Positions 32,291-43,587 of a stretch of DNA of 64,000 bases are shown here, piece by piece (positions within the stretch are counted from its first letter, which is position 1; every line of letters begins with the position of its first letter). The stretch is taken from NCBI GenBank assembly GCA_019095985.1, contig CM032667.1, positions 44,130,351 through 44,194,350 of the forward strand. Direction: 5' to 3'. The notes below the pieces were generated by a model that had not been told where the DNA came from, made no database searches, and saw nothing but the letters and a program-made list of their open reading frames with translations. The translations under genes and the position numbers were made by a program. Origin of the DNA: Streblospio benedicti (taxonomy: Eukaryota > Annelida > Polychaeta > Spionida > Spionidae).

Positions 32291-34550
32291 TGTGTGGTGT
32301 TTTTATCAGAGATGAGATTGGTTGTTATATTTATTGTAACTAGCTGGCCCGGCTCCTTCGGAGCCTATTTGGTATATGATGGAAACGAAAATGTGAAAAA
32401 CGCTGTCTATATTAGTCTGTCTCACTCAAATAGGGTCATCAACACAACCCGTGATGTACAACACCCGTGGTATTGTACCCGTGGACTATAACAGAAGATA
32501 ATAACGAAATACCTTGTAGAAGAACTCACACAGCACTTTGGGGTGAAGTTATATATCGTAAACCAATATTCCTATGATGATAATTTGATTACATAGTATT
32601 TTATCGCCTGAGCAGTAGATGTAGTGCTCTATTTTACGATAATAATATGAAATAAAACACAAAATCTCCAACAGCGAATCATAGCGTCCTCTTTCAGCGG
32701 GACGGAATGCTTTCATCACATATTTTAATCAAAATTTATTTCGTTTTCTTTTTAATCATAAGCTATTTCGCGAACCAATTGATACATCATTATTTAGATT
32801 GATCAATGGAATAGGGTAGTTGTCCCCAGAAGGTTGACCAATGGATAATAGCGGCTTTGTTACGCCTTTGTTCGGCAGATTGACCTTTGGACAATTGTGT
32901 AATAACAAACCGTTGTATCAGTCAATAAAAGAATGCGTCGAATGGATTAACGGCTGGCCGGAAACACCACTTCCAGTTATCGTGCTAGTTAATTTTTGAC
33001 CATTTCAAACCAGTTTTCTCATAAAAGATGACATATTTGAATGTGTGCGGGTTGTGAACCGATTTCTACATTACTGACGCAGCTCAAGTTGAAGTTTTTT
33101 AAGTGACAAAACTGCAGTGGTGAGAAGAAAAATGTCACATTTTCGTCGAATCAGCATTGCCAAGCAGGTTCAGTGAACCAGTGGCCTAAATGAGTAGAGA
33201 ATGAAAGGTATGGTCCATATGGCAACATGCACCCAATAGTAAGGCAGGGAGCGCGTCTAGTTTTGAAGCCCTGAAACGCCACTGATAAGAGCAAAGGGGG
33301 ATAAATGTCCGAGATTCGTAGGGGGTGGTGGCCAAAAGTAGGTAACAACCGGTTTCCGTAATTATATATTAATTCTGTATGAGACTGATGTCTCACTCCA
33401 TGCATGCCATTGGCCTAATCCGCCTTTTATCATAGTGTCATAGTATATGATTTTAAATATATAATTTTTGAGAGAATCTTTGTAGGACAACCTTAATATG
33501 ATAACTAGTTACTTGCAAACACTGAACTATTTCAGTGTATAAACATCACGACTTATTAAAATACGAATTCTGTTGATATACTACCATTACATAGTTGTTG
33601 GTTTACTTATTGTGTTCCATTGCAATATGGAGCTAGTGCATTCATAAAGAATAAAGAGAAACGATTCCTGAGTGTAGGGTTTGACAAAATGAGCAAATGT
33701 AATACATTCCACTATTTATTTGATTAGATCTCTAGGATTTGATTTATGCAGATTGTCACAAGTACTTAGTATTTCATATTAAGATATCAACTGAACAAAT
33801 AAATCAATTGATTATCAAATAGATAGATAAAAGTATAAGATATAAACGAGATATACATGTATAATGGGAAAATTAGTATACAATTTAGCCTCATTAAACC
33901 AGGCTGTCATTTAAAAAGACACTAATCTGAGAGCACTAATAACTGGTTAATCAAGACTATATACAATAGTAAGTAAAGTTTTTTCCATACAGTCACTTCG
34001 TTAATTTCCATCCATTTGGTAAAATTACTTTATTGCCCACACCACATGCTATTTTATCAATTTTATTTTATAACGTGCATGGTGTGGCCAATAAAATCGT
34101 AGCATATGCCACATTTTATATAATTCTCAAATACTATATAATGCTCAATGAAAGCTTGCCTAGCACCGACACCTTCCCAGGGGAACAAAGAGTGAGGAAC
34201 AGTGACAGTGAGACAGTGAGAAAAGATAATTGGCTTCCTGCAAGTTGTACCGCATCACAGGTTAGTGCATTATCAGTTTTCATGCTACATGACCTTCTGT
34301 CAGTTTAAATGGTACTAATCGAAAGGAACTTTGATAAATAATTAGAATAAATATGAACTGTCTCCACAGATATGGAATAAGCACAGAATCCACACAAGTG
34401 TGAACACAAATGCACTGAAGTTGTCCCATGGTAATCTCGGTGTGGCATTAGACGCACCGCTAAGCTAGCAGACGACAAGGGATGAGGCTACTCGGCTACT
34501 ATATAATGTAATGCACAGCCTAGGACAGGGGTTCGGCACTGATGAGAATA
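32291..34550. other. Intergenic; one TTCG-loop hairpin
   Basis: A strong small hairpin (ggctccttcggagcc) lies near 32350, followed by an orphan repeat-like stretch (caacacccgtggtattgtac) to about 32500. Otherwise AT-rich without genes. Confidence 0.5.
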
Positions 34551-34562
34551 AAGAATAGAACA

Positions 34563-34997
34563 TCTTTATGTAGACTGTTTTTAGTAGTAGGAATATCCAT
34601 TTGGTTGAGATTTGGTGACACTACTACTTACTTTTTTACACGGACTTAACGTTGCCGTCCCCATCGCGGGACCTTCAACAGAAGTGACTTCTTCTGGTCT
34701 TTCTTGATGACGTCACAATGGCGCTTCGTCTGACAGGTGGAATTCCCATCAGACAGCAGATGGAGGAGGGTCGGGGGATGCTCTTGCCTTGGTTGAGGTT
34801 AAGCTGCGGTTGGTGCATCCCCCCGACCCTCCTCCATCTGCTGTCTGATGGGAATTCCACCTGTCAGACGAAGCGCCAATGTGACGTAATCAAGAAAGAC
34901 CAGAAGAAGTCACTTCTGTTGAAGGTCCCGCGATGGTGACTGCAACGTTAAGTCCGTGTAAAAAAGTAAGTAGTAGTGTCACCAAATCTCAACCAAA
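34563..34997. mobile_element. Penelope-like element, inverted-end copy with 12-bp TSD
   Basis: Two inverted arms of about 170 bases (ttggttgagatttggtgaca ... / ... tgtcaccaaatctcaaccaa) meet around ggttgaggttaagctgcggt. The minus strand of the left arm reads HQPQLNLNQGKSI, the end of the Penelope-like protein seen more fully at 44770-45622. The direct repeat aagaatagaaca at 34551-34562 and 34998-35009 is a 12-bp target-site duplication, proving insertion as a unit. Inverted terminal arrangements are known for this class. Confidence 0.75.
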
Positions 34998-35009
34998 AAG
35001 AATAGAACA

Positions 35010-36547
35010 CCAAGGTCATCTCGTCATTCACCACGTGACACTGGTAGAGATGTCGTGGATTGAACCGAAGACCTTTCACGTGTGACAAAGTTTAAAGGTG
35101 CACTCACATAGTAGAACTACAAATAGCTGACATAGTGTGTTGAGGAAACGCAGCATAAGCAACGTTTCTGGCTCCAAGGAAATAACTACATCATTTAGTG
35201 GCCTTTATGTGAAAATTACAAGGCTGTAACACTAGTATTAAACACTCATACAAAGTACTTAAAAGCACAAATTGGTTTGCTAATGGCTGAAAAAAGTATT
35301 ATCCTCGTATCATGTCCTGCTTCATCTGCGTATTGTACGCGCACTCCTTCATAACTGAATTCTCATCAATGCATTCTTATGACATGTCAATAGGCCGTTG
35401 TTATTGATATATGGTAGTTATACACCTAGAGAGCGAGCAAAATGTTTTGCACGAACCACCTTCAGGACGACTGAGAATATGAATACAGATCATACATTTC
35501 CATTTGTTTAAGGAAACTTTAACAAATGCGATGTTTCTATATAGCAGTATGGTTTTCTATATAGCAGTATGATTTTCTATATAGCAGTTTGGTGTCTTCA
35601 ACAATATCCAGTCATCTCTGATGCCATAAATTTTGTTTTTGTTTTGCATAAGGCTCACCAATAATTACAAGCAATAACAGACTAGATAAAAACTGCATAT
35701 ACAAAAGTTTGAAAGAAAAACATATAATTATATAAATAGCAAATATCAAAGAAGGGTGAGTTTTTTTAATACAATAAGAAACTTTAGTTGAATTTGTTTT
35801 TCTATTTTGATAGGAGCTAATAATTGAGACTCAAAAGTAAGTAAATAAATAAATTAATTAATAAACAAACAAACAAATGAATAATTGAGACAAAAGTACA
35901 GAGATTTGAGAGAGCTAAAATTGTGTGAACGATCCCGGGCCCCAATTGCAATGTACGGGCTCTCTGTACAATTTGTACATAAAATACTTCCCATATTAAA
36001 GCATATACTTTAATATGAGAAGTATTTCATGTTTTGGTTTTTAAATAGTATAATGTTTTAGAAATACTATAATTTATTGTAATTGAAAAGGTCTCTATAG
36101 AGATGAAAACCGTTTCTGTGAAATTTTGAAATTAAAGACTTTTAAAACTTTTAGTAAAGGATTTGGATTAATTCAGTGGTAGAACAGACAATCAAACATA
36201 TTATGCGACTAACTACCACTTACCTGATACACAGAATATTAACAATACAATTAATGCAGTAGTCGCTGAGTACTTTTTAGTTTGGGGGTTGTTCAGGTGC
36301 TCTCCCACCCTCCATCTCAGCTACGCTTGTCACCGTCCGTGCTGAACTCTAAAATGTGCGTTGCAGTCCACCTAGAGTCATTCGATGGCTGCCCAACTCC
36401 CAACTTTTTTTTACTATATGTCCAAATGTTCATGTGTTTGTTTTGTATTTACGACAAAGCATGTAACGTCCGTCTCATTTCTTTCGCTTTTCATAGGAGT
36501 TGATAAATCAATAGAAATGGTAATTTGGTATTCTAATCTGTTTCAGA
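35010..36547. other. Intergenic; minor repeats
   Basis: No gene until the 5' exon at 36548. It holds a 20-bp triplet repeat (35535-35592), a TAAA/CAAA microsatellite near 35845-35880 and a 21-bp inverted repeat (35981-36001 with 36008-36028, aaaatacttcccatattaaa). Confidence 0.55.
35535..35592 (+). repeat. Three-copy 20-bp tandem repeat
   Basis: ctatatagcagtatggtttt repeated three times with one or two changes. Confidence 0.85.
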
Positions 36548-36773
36548 CTTAACTCCAAAATGCGACTGAGTGTGGTAGGGCTGCTGTTGGGGGTTGTCGT
36601 GGTAACGGCAGCTCTTGTCCATGCCGAGAGTGGTGGAGATCAGTCTGACCAGCAAGGACCTCAGGAACTGCCAAGATTTGGTCCGAAAAAGCGTAGTGCA
36701 TTTCCTAGTAGATGGCGTTATCAACCAAAACTCCCTACATGGGCCTATGCGTTACCAGAGAAAACAAATTATG
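36548..36773 (+). CDS. Secreted basic peptide precursor, exon with signal peptide
   Basis: Acceptor ctaatctgtttcag precedes 36548, so the 5' UTR is spliced. ATG is at 36560. The 71 codons give a clear signal peptide (MRLSVVGLLLGVVVVTAALV-HAES), an acidic linker, a convertase site GPKKR, then SAFPSRWRYQPKLPTWAYAL. The exon ends in phase 1 at ATG|GTAGGA (36773). Joined to 38466-38563 it makes a precursor of about 104 residues. The arrangement (signal, short pro-region, KKR, basic peptide) is that of a hormone precursor. See the second exon for the family suggestion. Confidence 0.65.
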
Positions 36774-36977
36774 GTAGGACCTTCTGTAATATCTTAATTA
36801 GACAGGCATCATACATGTATCACATAATCAGATTAAACTCACAAAATGGCCACCTGATTATATACATCAAATATATGTAAAATGCCTGATCATAATGCTC
36901 TAGATATGCAGTTTTGAATGATGTTTTTATAAAGAATGACTTACAATGCCTTCTTTTTATATCATGCACAAAACAAC

Positions 36978-37065
36978 AAAAGGGGGGTTCGTGGGTTTTC
37001 ACCCCCCCCCCCCAATAAAAAAAACCCTCAAAATAGTCCCACATTTTCAGCTGTTCGTCTACATA
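36978..37065. repeat. Short dispersed repeat, copy 1
   Basis: aaaggggggttcgtgggttt, a C-run and tttcagctgttcgtctacat recur at 37882-37970 at about 80% identity. Both copies are in intron 1 of the peptide gene. Confidence 0.55.
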
Positions 37066-37292
37066 AGGGATGGACCATTCGATATTTGGGGGGGGGGGGG
37101 GCGACAAAATGTTTACGGATGAAACAAATTTTTTTTTGACTTTCTAGAGACAATTTTTTTTATTTTCAACTTGAAGTGAGACAAATTTGGTGAAAATCAG
37201 GGACAAAATTTTTTTTCCTTTCAAAATCAGAGGCAGATTTTTTTTTTGGAAAATTTTGTCGCCCCACCCCCAAATATCGAATGGTCCGTCCC
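37066..37292. mobile_element. MITE with GGACCATTCGATATTTGGGG ends
   Basis: The left end AGGGATGGACCATTCGATAT and right end ATATCGAATGGTCCGTCCC form TIRs of about 38 bases (continuing into a G-run and gcgacaaaat), flanked by TA. The interior is poly-T rich. Related to the elements at 16698, 48466 and 63417. Confidence 0.75.
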
Positions 37293-38242
37293 TAAGCAGT
37301 ATAGTAACCGTTTGTTCACAGTTTTCACCAATCGTTTTCATTTGTGTCACTAATTTACTAGTCAAATTATCCATTTTTTAAGTCCATGTCAGATTTTGGA
37401 CAGGCGATTAGCCATAACAGTTTACGTCAACAAATCACAATAAAATTAATTTGGTGTGTTTCTATTGAATACATTACACTTTTGATGAACCAAGAATGAA
37501 AATATTTAACGGTATTATAAACATACGATTACTGCATTGCTTATTAAATTTTCGTAGAAAACTCAGTACAACAGCGCACCTTCACGTTCCTAAAAAGTTT
37601 GACGTTAGTCATATGTTTATTTACATGTATACTTTGATCAGAGACTTTGATCAGGACAATACAATGAAAGTTCAATAAACATTTTGAGCTTTCGGCATTG
37701 CTCTTGCCTTGTTCTCAACAAGTTTGACGTTCTTGTTTCTTTCACGTGATGTTAAGACGTAAAGACATCAGCTCCAAGCGATCAATCATTTGTTAACCCA
37801 AACTCAACAAGCATTTTTGTTCATATTGAGCCACATATAATTTAGAAACATATAAAAGTAACTATGAATTATTTAATAAGCAAAAGGGAGGTTCGGGGGA
37901 TTTAACCCCCCCCCCAACCATATAAAAACACTCAAAATCGTTACATATTTTTAGCTGTTCGTCTGCATAAAGAGCGGGTTTATACATAAAGTGAAAGGAT
38001 GTAAATGAGCTCTCTGCAAAAACTATACAAGATGGACGGCGAGTATCAAAACATTTCCGTGTTTATGTTACAAAAGATGGATTTTCAGCCTATGAGTAGT
38101 GCATGTACTAGTTCAATGCATCAAACGATATACGCTAATAGCAGAAATATTGAAGAACATAATAAGCAGGAAAATGTGGTCCCAATATAGTTTTCAATTG
38201 TGCTTTTGATATCATCAACGGTTGTTAAACTATACAAGATCC
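37293..38242. other. Intron 1 of the basic-peptide gene
   Basis: Includes the second short repeat copy (37882-37970) and a decayed-looking frame near 38040-38085 (HFRVYVTKDGFSAYE before a stop) that may belong to the cassette repeated downstream. Confidence 0.4.
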
Positions 38243-38448
38243 GTTGGAGCGTTTCCATAAAAAATCTGTGTCCTATGCACGATTGCGGATTGTATGCATT
38301 TCAGTGTATTACTGGGTAGTTTTATCCCTTCAAAGAGATCCACGAGTTAACTGGTGTGAAGTCGTTGTGGTAGCTCCAGGAGATGGAGACCTAGTCTATC
38401 GATTCAATGGTTTTTCTGTTGATTATGTAAATTTCTTCTATTTGAATT
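38243..38448 (+). pseudogene. Decayed coding cassette in intron, copy 1
   Basis: Homologous to 38727-38947 (gtttccataaaaaat, cccttcaaagagatccacga, ggagatggagacctagtcta). In the frame that is open in copy 2 this copy reads PFKEIHELTGVKSLW and then stops. Probably a dead exon of an unknown gene duplicated with the surrounding intron. Confidence 0.4.
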
Positions 38449-38465
38449 CATCATATAACTTGCAG

Positions 38466-38584
38466 CTGAGAAGTATAGCGGTATGAGTCGACTTGGAGAA
38501 CTGGCAAAAATGAGGTCAATTGAGGCTGCAAAAAGAAGACTTAGGGCAAAGAAGCTAGGATAACGAAACAAAAGCCAAAATATG
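38466..38584 (+). CDS. Secreted basic peptide precursor, second coding exon
   Basis: Acceptor ttcatcatataacttgcag ends at 38465. Phase 1 fits the donor at 36773. The frame reads (A)EKYSGMSRLGELAKMRSIEA-AKRRLRAKKLG and stops at TAA 38561-38563; a donor ATG|GTAAGA follows at 38584. The peptide after KKR is strongly basic and predicted helical. M-x-x-L-G-x-L-x-x-M-x-x-I-E-x-x-K-R-R-L aligns, with one gap, to the parathyroid-hormone core M-x-x-L-G-x-x-L-x-x-M-x-x-V-E-x-x-R-K-K-L. This is a short-motif resemblance only. The final Gly could become a C-terminal amide. An unrelated basic secreted peptide is the alternative. Confidence 0.6.
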
Positions 38585-38726
38585 GTAAGACCTTTTATAA
38601 TATCTTAACTAAATGTACCACATAATTAGAATAAACTCGCAAAATGGCCACCTGCTTATGTACATGCCATCAAAATATGTAAAATGCCTGATTATAATGC
38701 TCTAGGTATGCAATTTTGAATGATAT

Positions 38727-38947
38727 TGGAACCTTTCCATAAAAAATATCTGTGTTCTACGCACGATCGTATGTATTTGAGTGTATTACTGGAGATTTTG
38801 GAGTCTATCCCTTCAAAGAGATCCAAGATTTAACTGGGGTAAAGCCGCTGTGGTACCTCCAAGAGTTACCCCAACAAGATGGAGACATAGTCTATTGAAT
38901 TAACTGTTTTTTCTGTTGATTATTTAAATTTTTGCTATTTGAATTCA
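38727..38947 (+). pseudogene. Decayed coding cassette in intron, copy 2
   Basis: A 45-codon open stretch reads SYVFECITGDFGVYPFKEIQ-DLTGVKPLWYLQELPQQDGDIVY before TGA. The composition looks genuinely coding. It has no start, no good acceptor and no visible partners, so I call it a relic exon. Family not recognised. Confidence 0.4.
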
Positions 38948-39081
38948 TCATATATTTCAATAGGTATCATTTTAGGCATCATTTTGGGGTGTGTCAGAAA
39001 TTAGTTTGGAAATCTTGAACACAAGTCAAACTCTTCAATGAGTTCATAAAACAAGTTTTAATTTTGTCATCATATTGTGGG

Positions 39082-39384
39082 TCATTTCATTCTATCACAA
39101 TGTCTTTGTTGCTGTTCTAGTTTCAAATGCTTTCTAAACATATAATAACATTATTTTTGTAATTTTGCAATTTATTTTATTAATTTGGAAAATATTTTCG
39201 ATTCTCAAGAATCCTTTTCAATCATAGTGGTTTTTAGTTTATGATTGAAAAGGATTCTTGAGAATCGAAAATATTTTCCAAATTAATAAAATAAATTGCA
39301 AAATTACAAAAATAATGTTATTATATGTTTAGAAAGCATTTGAAACTAGAACAGCAACAAAGACATTGTGATAGAATGAAATGA
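39082..39384. repeat. Perfect 144-bp inverted repeat with 15-base loop
   Basis: Arms at 39082-39225 and 39241-39384 are identical in inverse over all 144 bases; the loop is agtggtttttagttt. A 12-13-base direct repeat (tcatattgtgggt) lies just outside each end (about 39070 and 39424), and a more diverged outer inverted pair (tcttgaacacaagtcaaactc near 39013, its inverse near 39447) embraces the whole. Either a very young foldback insertion or a palindromic assembly or cloning artefact. Confidence 0.85.
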
Positions 39385-39646
39385 GACACAGTGCTGTGCA
39401 CCATATAAATAGTTTATTTAACTCATATTGTGGGTAACTCATGACTTAGAGTTTGACGTGTGTTGAAGATGTGCTATATGATTATACATACCTACTAAAC
39501 CATGAATCTTAGTTTCATAAATTCAAGTAATCAACGGGAAAACATTTTATTGACTGACTTGTTGGGATAACTCCTGGAGTGAGGGTGTGTCTGTGGGGTG
39601 AGGGTGTGTGAGTGCTTGTGGTCATATTGATCTGTTCTGCTTACAG

Positions 39647-39760
39647 GTTAAGAAGCCAAAGTTTTCAAGGCCCACGTCTAGTGGGTGATTTCGAGGAAGA
39701 ACCTTAATATATATATTACTTATATGTATCTCATTTAAATAAATTAATCCAAACACTCAG
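39647..39760 (+). other. Possible 3' UTR exon of the basic-peptide gene
   Basis: Acceptor tctgttctgcttacag ends at 39646 and AATAAA lies at 39738-39743. With the upstream exon stopping at 38563 this would be a spliced 3' UTR. One frame reads VKKPKFSRPTSSG-stop, which would be coding only if the upstream TAA were bypassed by an alternative splice. Confidence 0.35.
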
Positions 39761-40440
39761 TTCTTTATATTTTACATTCATGTCATGTGGTCCATCTCAC
39801 TGAAGGGGAAAGAAACGCTAGTTAGGAAAAATTATGATTTTAGTTATATATTCATGTTATATAGTGAAATACCCAGCCCTTCTTGACTTATTTGTCACCT
39901 TAATATCAATACATAAATGCGATGCTAAACAAATATGAAAACAGCGAAGTGATATGAAATAAATAGTAAGTCTAGAATGATGGAATACACTTGATAAGAA
40001 ATACAGACTTATGTCGCTCAGGCTGGTAAAAGGCATGGCCTGACCACTTTTATTGAACTTTCTTTTTTAATTTTTCTCATAGAATCCTTACATTGATAAA
40101 AATGCCCAAATCTATTCCATCAATTATGGCCATGCAAAATGTCCAGTTTTGGCCTGACACCTATTTTAGTTTGTGTGACGGGCCTGTATGTGTAAATTGA
40201 ACATAGCATATGATACAAAATAATATAATTAAAGAATTATGTATAGATGCTAGACATAACATGAAATTAGACATAGTGTTAATATAATACACTTAACTAA
40301 TTATATATTTATTAGACATACATGTATGATGTAACCGAATACAACTTAAGAACTATAGACATAATATGAAGATAATAAGGAAACGATACCAAGAGATCAT
40401 AAATGGTAGATCTATATCAGTTGTATATAAATTAATATAA
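39761..40440. other. Intergenic, nothing recognised
   Basis: AT-rich; no gene or repeat identified. Confidence 0.5.
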
Positions 40441-41179
40441 CACCCCAGTTCTGTGGCAGTATAATGTACATATGCCACCCTATATCCCTAATATTACTTG
40501 CGTCTACAGCCAATCAGAGTACAGCTCATTTGCATACATGCTTTGAAAATATTGCACATAGTCATGGCCAAAAGAGGTCGCTACTTTAGTTGATATAAGC
40601 TTGACACCATGTGGACCAATCAGAGGCCTCTTGGATTCCCCTGTTTACTAGTAAACACATGGGGAAATATTCAAAAAAAGTTTTGATGATAGTGATGGAG
40701 TTGAAATAGGGGGAAATCATTGAATCTGTTGGCTTTTGCTGATGATTCAGTAATCATTTCAAAATCTAAACAAGGTCTCCAAAGTAGTCTTAACAAATTA
40801 TAGGAGTACAGTTCTAAGTGTAGATCACAAATTAACTGATATAAGTCGAAGGTAATGATGATGTCCAGGTCAGGAAAGAAGTGTATTACAAACTTTCATA
40901 TAAATGGCCATTTATTAGATAATGTCAATATATATGTGTAGTTAGGTATTGAGATAAGTGAGATAAAGCCTCTGTTCCATTTCCAGTGTCATTGTCACTA
41001 ATTACAGACACTTAATGGGTGTTAATGCTGGTGATCATAATGGTAGTAATACGAGTACTATCTCAGTTTGTTTTGAATAATTATGTGCCAGGATATGAAA
41101 CAAAATAGATGTAGATCTAGATCTGCTGTTTTCCATGTATACTAGACATTTATACATATTGCCACAGAACAGCGGGGGC
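40441..41179. mobile_element. About 740-bp element with TTCTGTGGCA termini
   Basis: The left end CACCCCAGTTCTGTGGCAGT is matched in inverse by TTGCCACAGAACAGCGGGGG at 41160-41179 with few mismatches. It holds a LINE fragment inside, so the TIR pair may be an older DNA element that received an insertion, or two separate repeats that happen to face each other. Confidence 0.45.
40729..40962 (+). mobile_element. Non-LTR (LINE) reverse-transcriptase fragment
   Basis: The frame from 40729 reads LAFADDSVIISKSKQGLQSS-LNKL, containing the F-A-D-D catalytic motif of reverse transcriptase, then YKSKVMMMSRSGKK and HINGHLLDNV as in LINE palm/thumb regions. Three in-frame stops (after LNKL, QIN and NIYV) show it is dead. 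About 78 codons remain. The clade was not determined. Confidence 0.75.
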
Positions 41180-41614
41180 AGTTCCCATACAGTGGCACAT
41201 GATTATTCCAACAAAAACATGTTGAAAAGTTAAAACAATAAAGTATATTAGTTACTATAGCTAGTATACTGTGTATGCTACTGAGGTGTCCATATTTAGA
41301 TCACATTTAACTAAAATAATTTTAGATGGACACAATATTTACTTCTAAAAGTGAAACTAGGTCACTCACAACCAGCCATTGGCTAGAGATTGTATGACGT
41401 CATCTAGGATCATATAATGTCGCATATAAATACATTTATTATGTTAATGAAGGCCTTTAGGGATATTCGACTGGGATTAAAGCAAGGACACTATCCTTGA
41501 TTAAAGGATTAAGTGATGTAACCCTGGTTTTACTGGGTGTGCATGGGAACACTGCTGTGTGCCTTTTTAATGACTGCGTGAAAGAGCCTCTTTAAATGAT
41601 AAAGTGCCAAAATT
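41180..41614. other. Intergenic, nothing recognised
   Basis: AT-rich; no features. Confidence 0.5.
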
Positions 41615-41874
41615 GGACACAGGGGATGATCTCCTCTTGTAAAAACAGGGTGTCAAATTTGGAGGTCATATTATGTTCAGTTATGTCGAAACTATTGGAG
41701 AAAATGCCAAAACATACAGAGGATTTGTTGTCCAACATACAGAACAGTGGGCTTGCAGGTGCTATCCTGCAATACACAGAACTCAAAACTGGACGACAAG
41801 TCTTTGTCATTGAAACTGACCGTTCTGTTGGCTTTAACATCAGCCGGCAGGGCATCGGACCTGCACTTACCTAA
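41615..41874 (+). pseudogene. FGGH-FSYVE exon family, copy 1 (decayed)
   Basis: Homologous to the exons at 43378 and 59265. The family frame reads GDDLLL-stop-KQGVKFGGHIMFSYVETIGE then AKTYRGFVVQHTE before losing similarity. A second stretch in another frame (GAILQYTELKTGRQVFVIET, DRSVGFNISRQ) looks coding and ends at TAA 41872-41874; a tgcag acceptor precedes it. Either a two-exon remnant or a frameshifted copy. Function unknown. Confidence 0.45.
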
Positions 41875-42178
41875 AGTACCTCATGGATCTAGGAGATGAA
41901 ATGAGATCTCAATTAGCAGGATTGTCTATATCTATTAAGCGAAAGTTGAATGTGCTAAGACAAACGAAATGTGGCACCATTCTTTAAATTGAGAGAAAAT
42001 GTCGGCAAACATCTAGATTTTAATGACGAAAAAATGAATACAATGTAAATCTGCATTCCATTCTGTTGCTTAATATACTGGTATTCATATTAAAACCATT
42101 CGAGACTGAAATAAAATAAATCATGGTGTTAAAATGGTGTGATACATTGCCAGGTATTATTTTCACTAATTGATGATG
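41875..42178. other. Intergenic, nothing recognised
   Basis: About 300 bases without features. Confidence 0.5.
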
Positions 42179-43055
42179 TTTAAGGGTACTATGAAGTCTT
42201 CAAGAGAAAAATATTCTATTTTCAGCTTTTTAGTATTTATTATACTGTAAACTATGAAGAACAACATGCTTTGAAATAGTTTTCCCATTTTAAGCCATTG
42301 TGTGAAGACCAACCCGGAGTGAAAAACAATGACTCATTCTTTGCAGGCTTATAAGTTTATATGGGCTAAAAATTCAATTTTTTACATTTTCAATGTTTTG
42401 TAAGCTATAAATGATAAAGAACAGCATATGTTTAAAATTAACCTTTTGTCATCAATAGTTTTTTCTTATATGATACATTTTATAGACAGCAACTACTAAC
42501 AATGTATATTGATTGGCCATTTTCTCAAAACTAAGTTTGCGTTGTGGATGAATTTTTCTTTTTATATTTCTCTTTAACCGTGAAATCAAATTTTCACAAA
42601 AGTGTATATCTTTGAAGATATATGCATTCCGAAGAAAACTTTACTAGGGATTTTTATTTTTTTATTTCATTGATGTTTTTGTATTGATTTGCAGGAAAAT
42701 AGGGAAAATAAGTGGTTTTAAAACTTAAAATGCATGTAAAATAATAAAGAGGAACAATATAAAAAAATTTAGGCAAGGTTTTCTAGATAAATATACAATT
42801 TTTTTTACTGAATAGTGATTTTGGTCATTTCGATATTTTACTATCAGTTATATGCTTTGCAGGCAAAGTTGTAATTCTTTCACTAATTGCTTTATAAAAA
42901 ATGTTCATCAATCTATACAATTCAAAATATGTTGTGTCATTAGATTAGATAATTATCTACAAAATAAGGTGTAATTTGTAAGAACTGAAGCAATAATGAG
43001 TGAGAAAATCAAAGTTTAATAAAATCCTAAAAAAAGAGTTCATAGTCCCCTTAAA
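42179..43055. mobile_element. About 880-bp TIR element, non-autonomous
   Basis: The left end TTTAAGGGTACTATGAAGTC and right end GAGTTCATAGTCCCCTTAAA are inverted repeats of about 20 bases. The interior is AT-rich with several diverged copies of atgaagaacaacatgctttg / atgataaagaacagcatatg. No transposase frame. Confidence 0.6.
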
Positions 43056-43204
43056 ATGAAAAAATAGTGAAACCGTCTAACTATATTGAAAACAAATATT
43101 ATTTTCATGTAATATTAGTGTTTGAGCTTCTGAAAAAACTTTATTTCTGATGATTTTAAGGAATCTGAAAAAAAATAACCCACGTGAAATATAGTTTGTA
43201 CATG

Positions 43205-43325
43205 TGATTGTGATGCACCCGACTGGTGCTGCTGGGCTGAGTTAGTGTCAGCTGAACCATAACTACAGTGACCCTCACGACCCCGTGCACAAGGCACTCA
43301 CTGCAAGGGCGTGAGCTGAGCTTCT
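43205..43325 (+). pseudogene. Fragment of the orphan cysteine-rich secreted-protein gene
   Basis: gaaccataactacagtgacc...cccgtgcacaaggcactcac matches 60289-60358 of the intact-looking gene. The frame reads QLNHNYSDPHDPVHKALTAR-A-stop, where the other copy has WQVNHQYSDPHDPVHKALSA-KAC: the Cys codon TGT has become TGA. It is followed, 50 bases on, by an exon of the FGGH-FSYVE family. Confidence 0.6.
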
Positions 43326-43377
43326 GGTTTATGCCCATAGACTGTTTATATGTGTTTAATTTGGCATTTCATTATAG

Positions 43378-43587
43378 GAGAAAGAGAATGATCTCCTGTT
43401 GTATAAACAGGGTGCCAAATTTGGAGGTCATATTTTCAGTTATGTTGAAAGTACTGGGGAAAATGTCAAACCATACAAAGGATTCGTTGTTCGTTGTTCC
43501 TACAGTACTTACAGAGGGTTTACTGTCCCACACACTGTTTCATTTGTAAACATTGTCATATATAAAATGTTACCAAGTGCTGGCTGA
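43378..43587 (+). CDS. FGGH-FSYVE exon family, copy 2 (terminal-type exon)
   Basis: Acceptor ttggcatttcattatag ends at 43377. The phase-0 frame runs 69 codons to TGA: EKENDLLLYKQGAKFGGHIF, SYVESTGENVKPYKGFVV, then STYRGFTVPHTV. Same exon as 59265-59453 (about 80-85% identity), with homologous 3' flank. No signal or domain recognised. With no confirmed upstream exon, expression is uncertain. A TATATAAG at 43619-43626 follows, as at the 59-kb copy. Confidence 0.45.
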   Translation, partial: EKENDLLLYKQGAKFGGHIFSYVESTGENVKPYKGFVVRCSYSTYRGFTVPHTVSFVNIVIYKMLPSAG

